A DNA stretch of 14,071 bases, taken from positions 1 through 14,071 of the forward strand of contig JAEDIH010000037.1 in the NCBI GenBank assembly GCA_016292575.1. The letters are read 5' to 3'. The translations under genes were made by a program, and so were the position numbers. Shown here piece by piece: positions 13,211 through 14,071 of this stretch. The stretch is from Clostridiaceae bacterium (GTDB lineage Bacteria > Bacillota > Clostridia > Oscillospirales > Acutalibacteraceae). The stretch's first letter is position 1; the number at the start of each line of letters is the position of its first letter. Below the pieces are notes generated by a model. The model made no database searches and had not been told where the DNA came from. It saw only the letters and a list, made by a program, of their open reading frames with translations.

Positions 13211-14071
13211 TTAATGAACACTCTTTTTTGATGAATAGTAAAGTCTTTCGTCTCCGAGCGCAATAACGTCTCCGTCAAAAAGCAGCTGAGGCTCGGTAAC
13301 GCGGCTGCCGGAAAGGAAAGTTCCCGAAGTTGAGCCGCAGTCCTCAATCGCCCAGCCGTCCTCATAGAGAACAAGCTGCGCGTGCCTCCTTGACACCGTC
13401 GGAGAATCAAGCCGGATATCGCATGAATGCGAGCGGCCGATGGTTACTCTGTTGCCCGAAAGGACGAACGCTTCTCCCGTGTCGCGGTTAAAAAGGGTAG
13501 GACAAAGCGCGGTATATCTGCGTTCGGGAACGGCAGAGGAGGCGCTCGGTGTGTTTACAACCTGCTCTCCCTCAAAATTGCGGTTGATTTTGTTTGAGTA
13601 AACGTCCTTTGCGCCCCGGGCTTCGGACGGCATCTGAGTGAAGAGACTTTCGTTCTTTTTGTCAAAGTGAAGCTCGGGTCGGTGCTCATCATCGTAATAG
13701 CCTGCCGCATAAACGTCAGGGGCTTTCGGCGCATAATAGCCGTTCACATTGTAGGTTCCGTTTTGGCGGTCGATAAAGACTTCGGCTTCAGCGCCGCTTT
13801 TGGGCGTTGGACGCGGACAGGACGGCGCCGGCGATTTTTTTCCTTTGCGGCGGCCTTTCCTTTTTCCGACAAGGGAAACGGGATCGTCGGCAATTTCAAA
13901 GCTGAACACGGCTCCGCCGAAGGTCAGCCTGTCTCCGCCGGAGATCATGGCTTTTTTTTCAACTTTTTCGCCGTTGACAAGAATTCCGGATTTTGAAAGC
14001 AGGTCATAGATATACCAGCCGTCAATGCGTCTGCTGATTACCGCCTGAAAGCGCGAAACGGTGTCATAGCC
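13211..14071 (-). CDS. Tandem FHA-domain protein (N-terminus beyond the window)
   Basis: The frame is open from the right edge to TAA at 13211-13213, giving 286 residues; the internal ATG at 13948 is not the true start, because the codons before it complete an FHA domain. FHA 1 (14071 to about 13905) shows VSRFQAVISRRIDGWYIYDL, then SKSGILVNGEK and GDRLTFGGAVFSFEI. A linker of about 120 residues follows: a lysine/arginine-rich patch, then a Tyr/Pro-rich part. FHA 2 (about 13485-13225) has IGRSHSCDIRLDSPTVSRRH, DCGSTSGTFLSG and FDGDVIALGD. FHA domains bind phosphothreonine. FHA 2 keeps the core Gly-Arg, Ser and Arg-His residues; FHA 1 has SRFQA in place of SRxHA and may bind weakly. Lying directly upstream of the SEDS and PBP genes, it probably links Ser/Thr kinase signalling to wall synthesis, as in actinobacteria. 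Confidence 0.88.
   Translation of the reverse strand, partial: GYDTVSRFQAVISRRIDGWYIYDLLSKSGILVNGEKVEKKAMISGGDRLTFGGAVFSFEIADDPVSLVGKRKGRRKGKKSPAPSCPRPTPKSGAEAEVFIDRQNGTYNVNGYYAPKAPDVYAAGYYDDEHRPELHFDKKNESLFTQMPSEARGAKDVYSNKINRNFEGEQVVNTPSASSAVPERRYTALCPTLFNRDTGEAFVLSGNRVTIGRSHSCDIRLDSPTVSRRHAQLVLYEDGWAIEDCGSTSGTFLSGSRVTEPQLLFDGDVIALGDERLYYSSKKSVH

Overview
The window looks like chromosomal DNA of a gut-type Clostridia bacterium, probably of the Oscillospiraceae/Ruminococcaceae (inferred from gene content and style; no rRNA or other marker is present). It shows moderate GC, strong AGGAGG-type ribosome binding sites, several TTG starts, a Gram-positive lipoprotein, DivIVA, an Rnf subunit, and many small palindromic intergenic repeats.

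Layout. (1) 1-330 (+) is the 3' end of an rnfB-like gene. (2) 399-2445 (-) is a tight three-gene envelope/secretion operon, transcribed in the order YdcF/DUF218-like protein, SecB-like chaperone, SurA/PrsA-like lipoprotein, and closed by a strong terminator at 349-382. (3) 2636-4465 (+) is glmS, followed directly by a 174-bp terminal-inverted-repeat element and a 13-bp hairpin. (4) 4735-6986 (+) is a transcription unit with a clear promoter, a roughly 130-nt leader able to form three hairpins, a DivIVA-like gene, an acidic membrane protein with a degenerate signal-peptidase-like region, and a terminator. (5) 7140-7277 (+) is a 45-codon gene with its own ribosome binding site and terminator. 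(6) 7417-8772 (+) is an ArsB/NhaD-type ion transporter. (7) 8773-9593 has no credible gene and is a mosaic of direct, inverted, palindromic and tandem repeats. (8) 9594-10445 (-) is an SDR oxidoreductase resembling the Gram-positive D-mannonate/fructuronate oxidoreductases. (9) 10489-10538 is a 50-bp short relative of the element behind glmS. (10) 10526-14071 (-) is an operon of a tandem-FHA protein (running off the right edge), a RodA/FtsW polymerase and a class B penicillin-binding protein.

How the genes fit together. Most of the window concerns the cell envelope: GlmS makes the amino-sugar precursor of peptidoglycan; the FHA-RodA/FtsW-PBP operon polymerises and cross-links it, in an order resembling the actinobacterial cluster in which FHA proteins link Ser/Thr kinase signalling to RodA-PbpA; DivIVA proteins mark curved membranes and division sites; and the YdcF/SecB/lipoprotein operon looks like an export and surface-folding module. 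Less ordinary items are the SecB-like gene coupled to a foldase-like lipoprotein, the DivIVA plus pseudo-signal-peptidase pair behind a structured leader, the unannotated 45-aa peptide gene, and a two-size repeat family placed in the same orientation at the 3' ends of glmS and the PBP gene, supplying the latter's last codons and stop.
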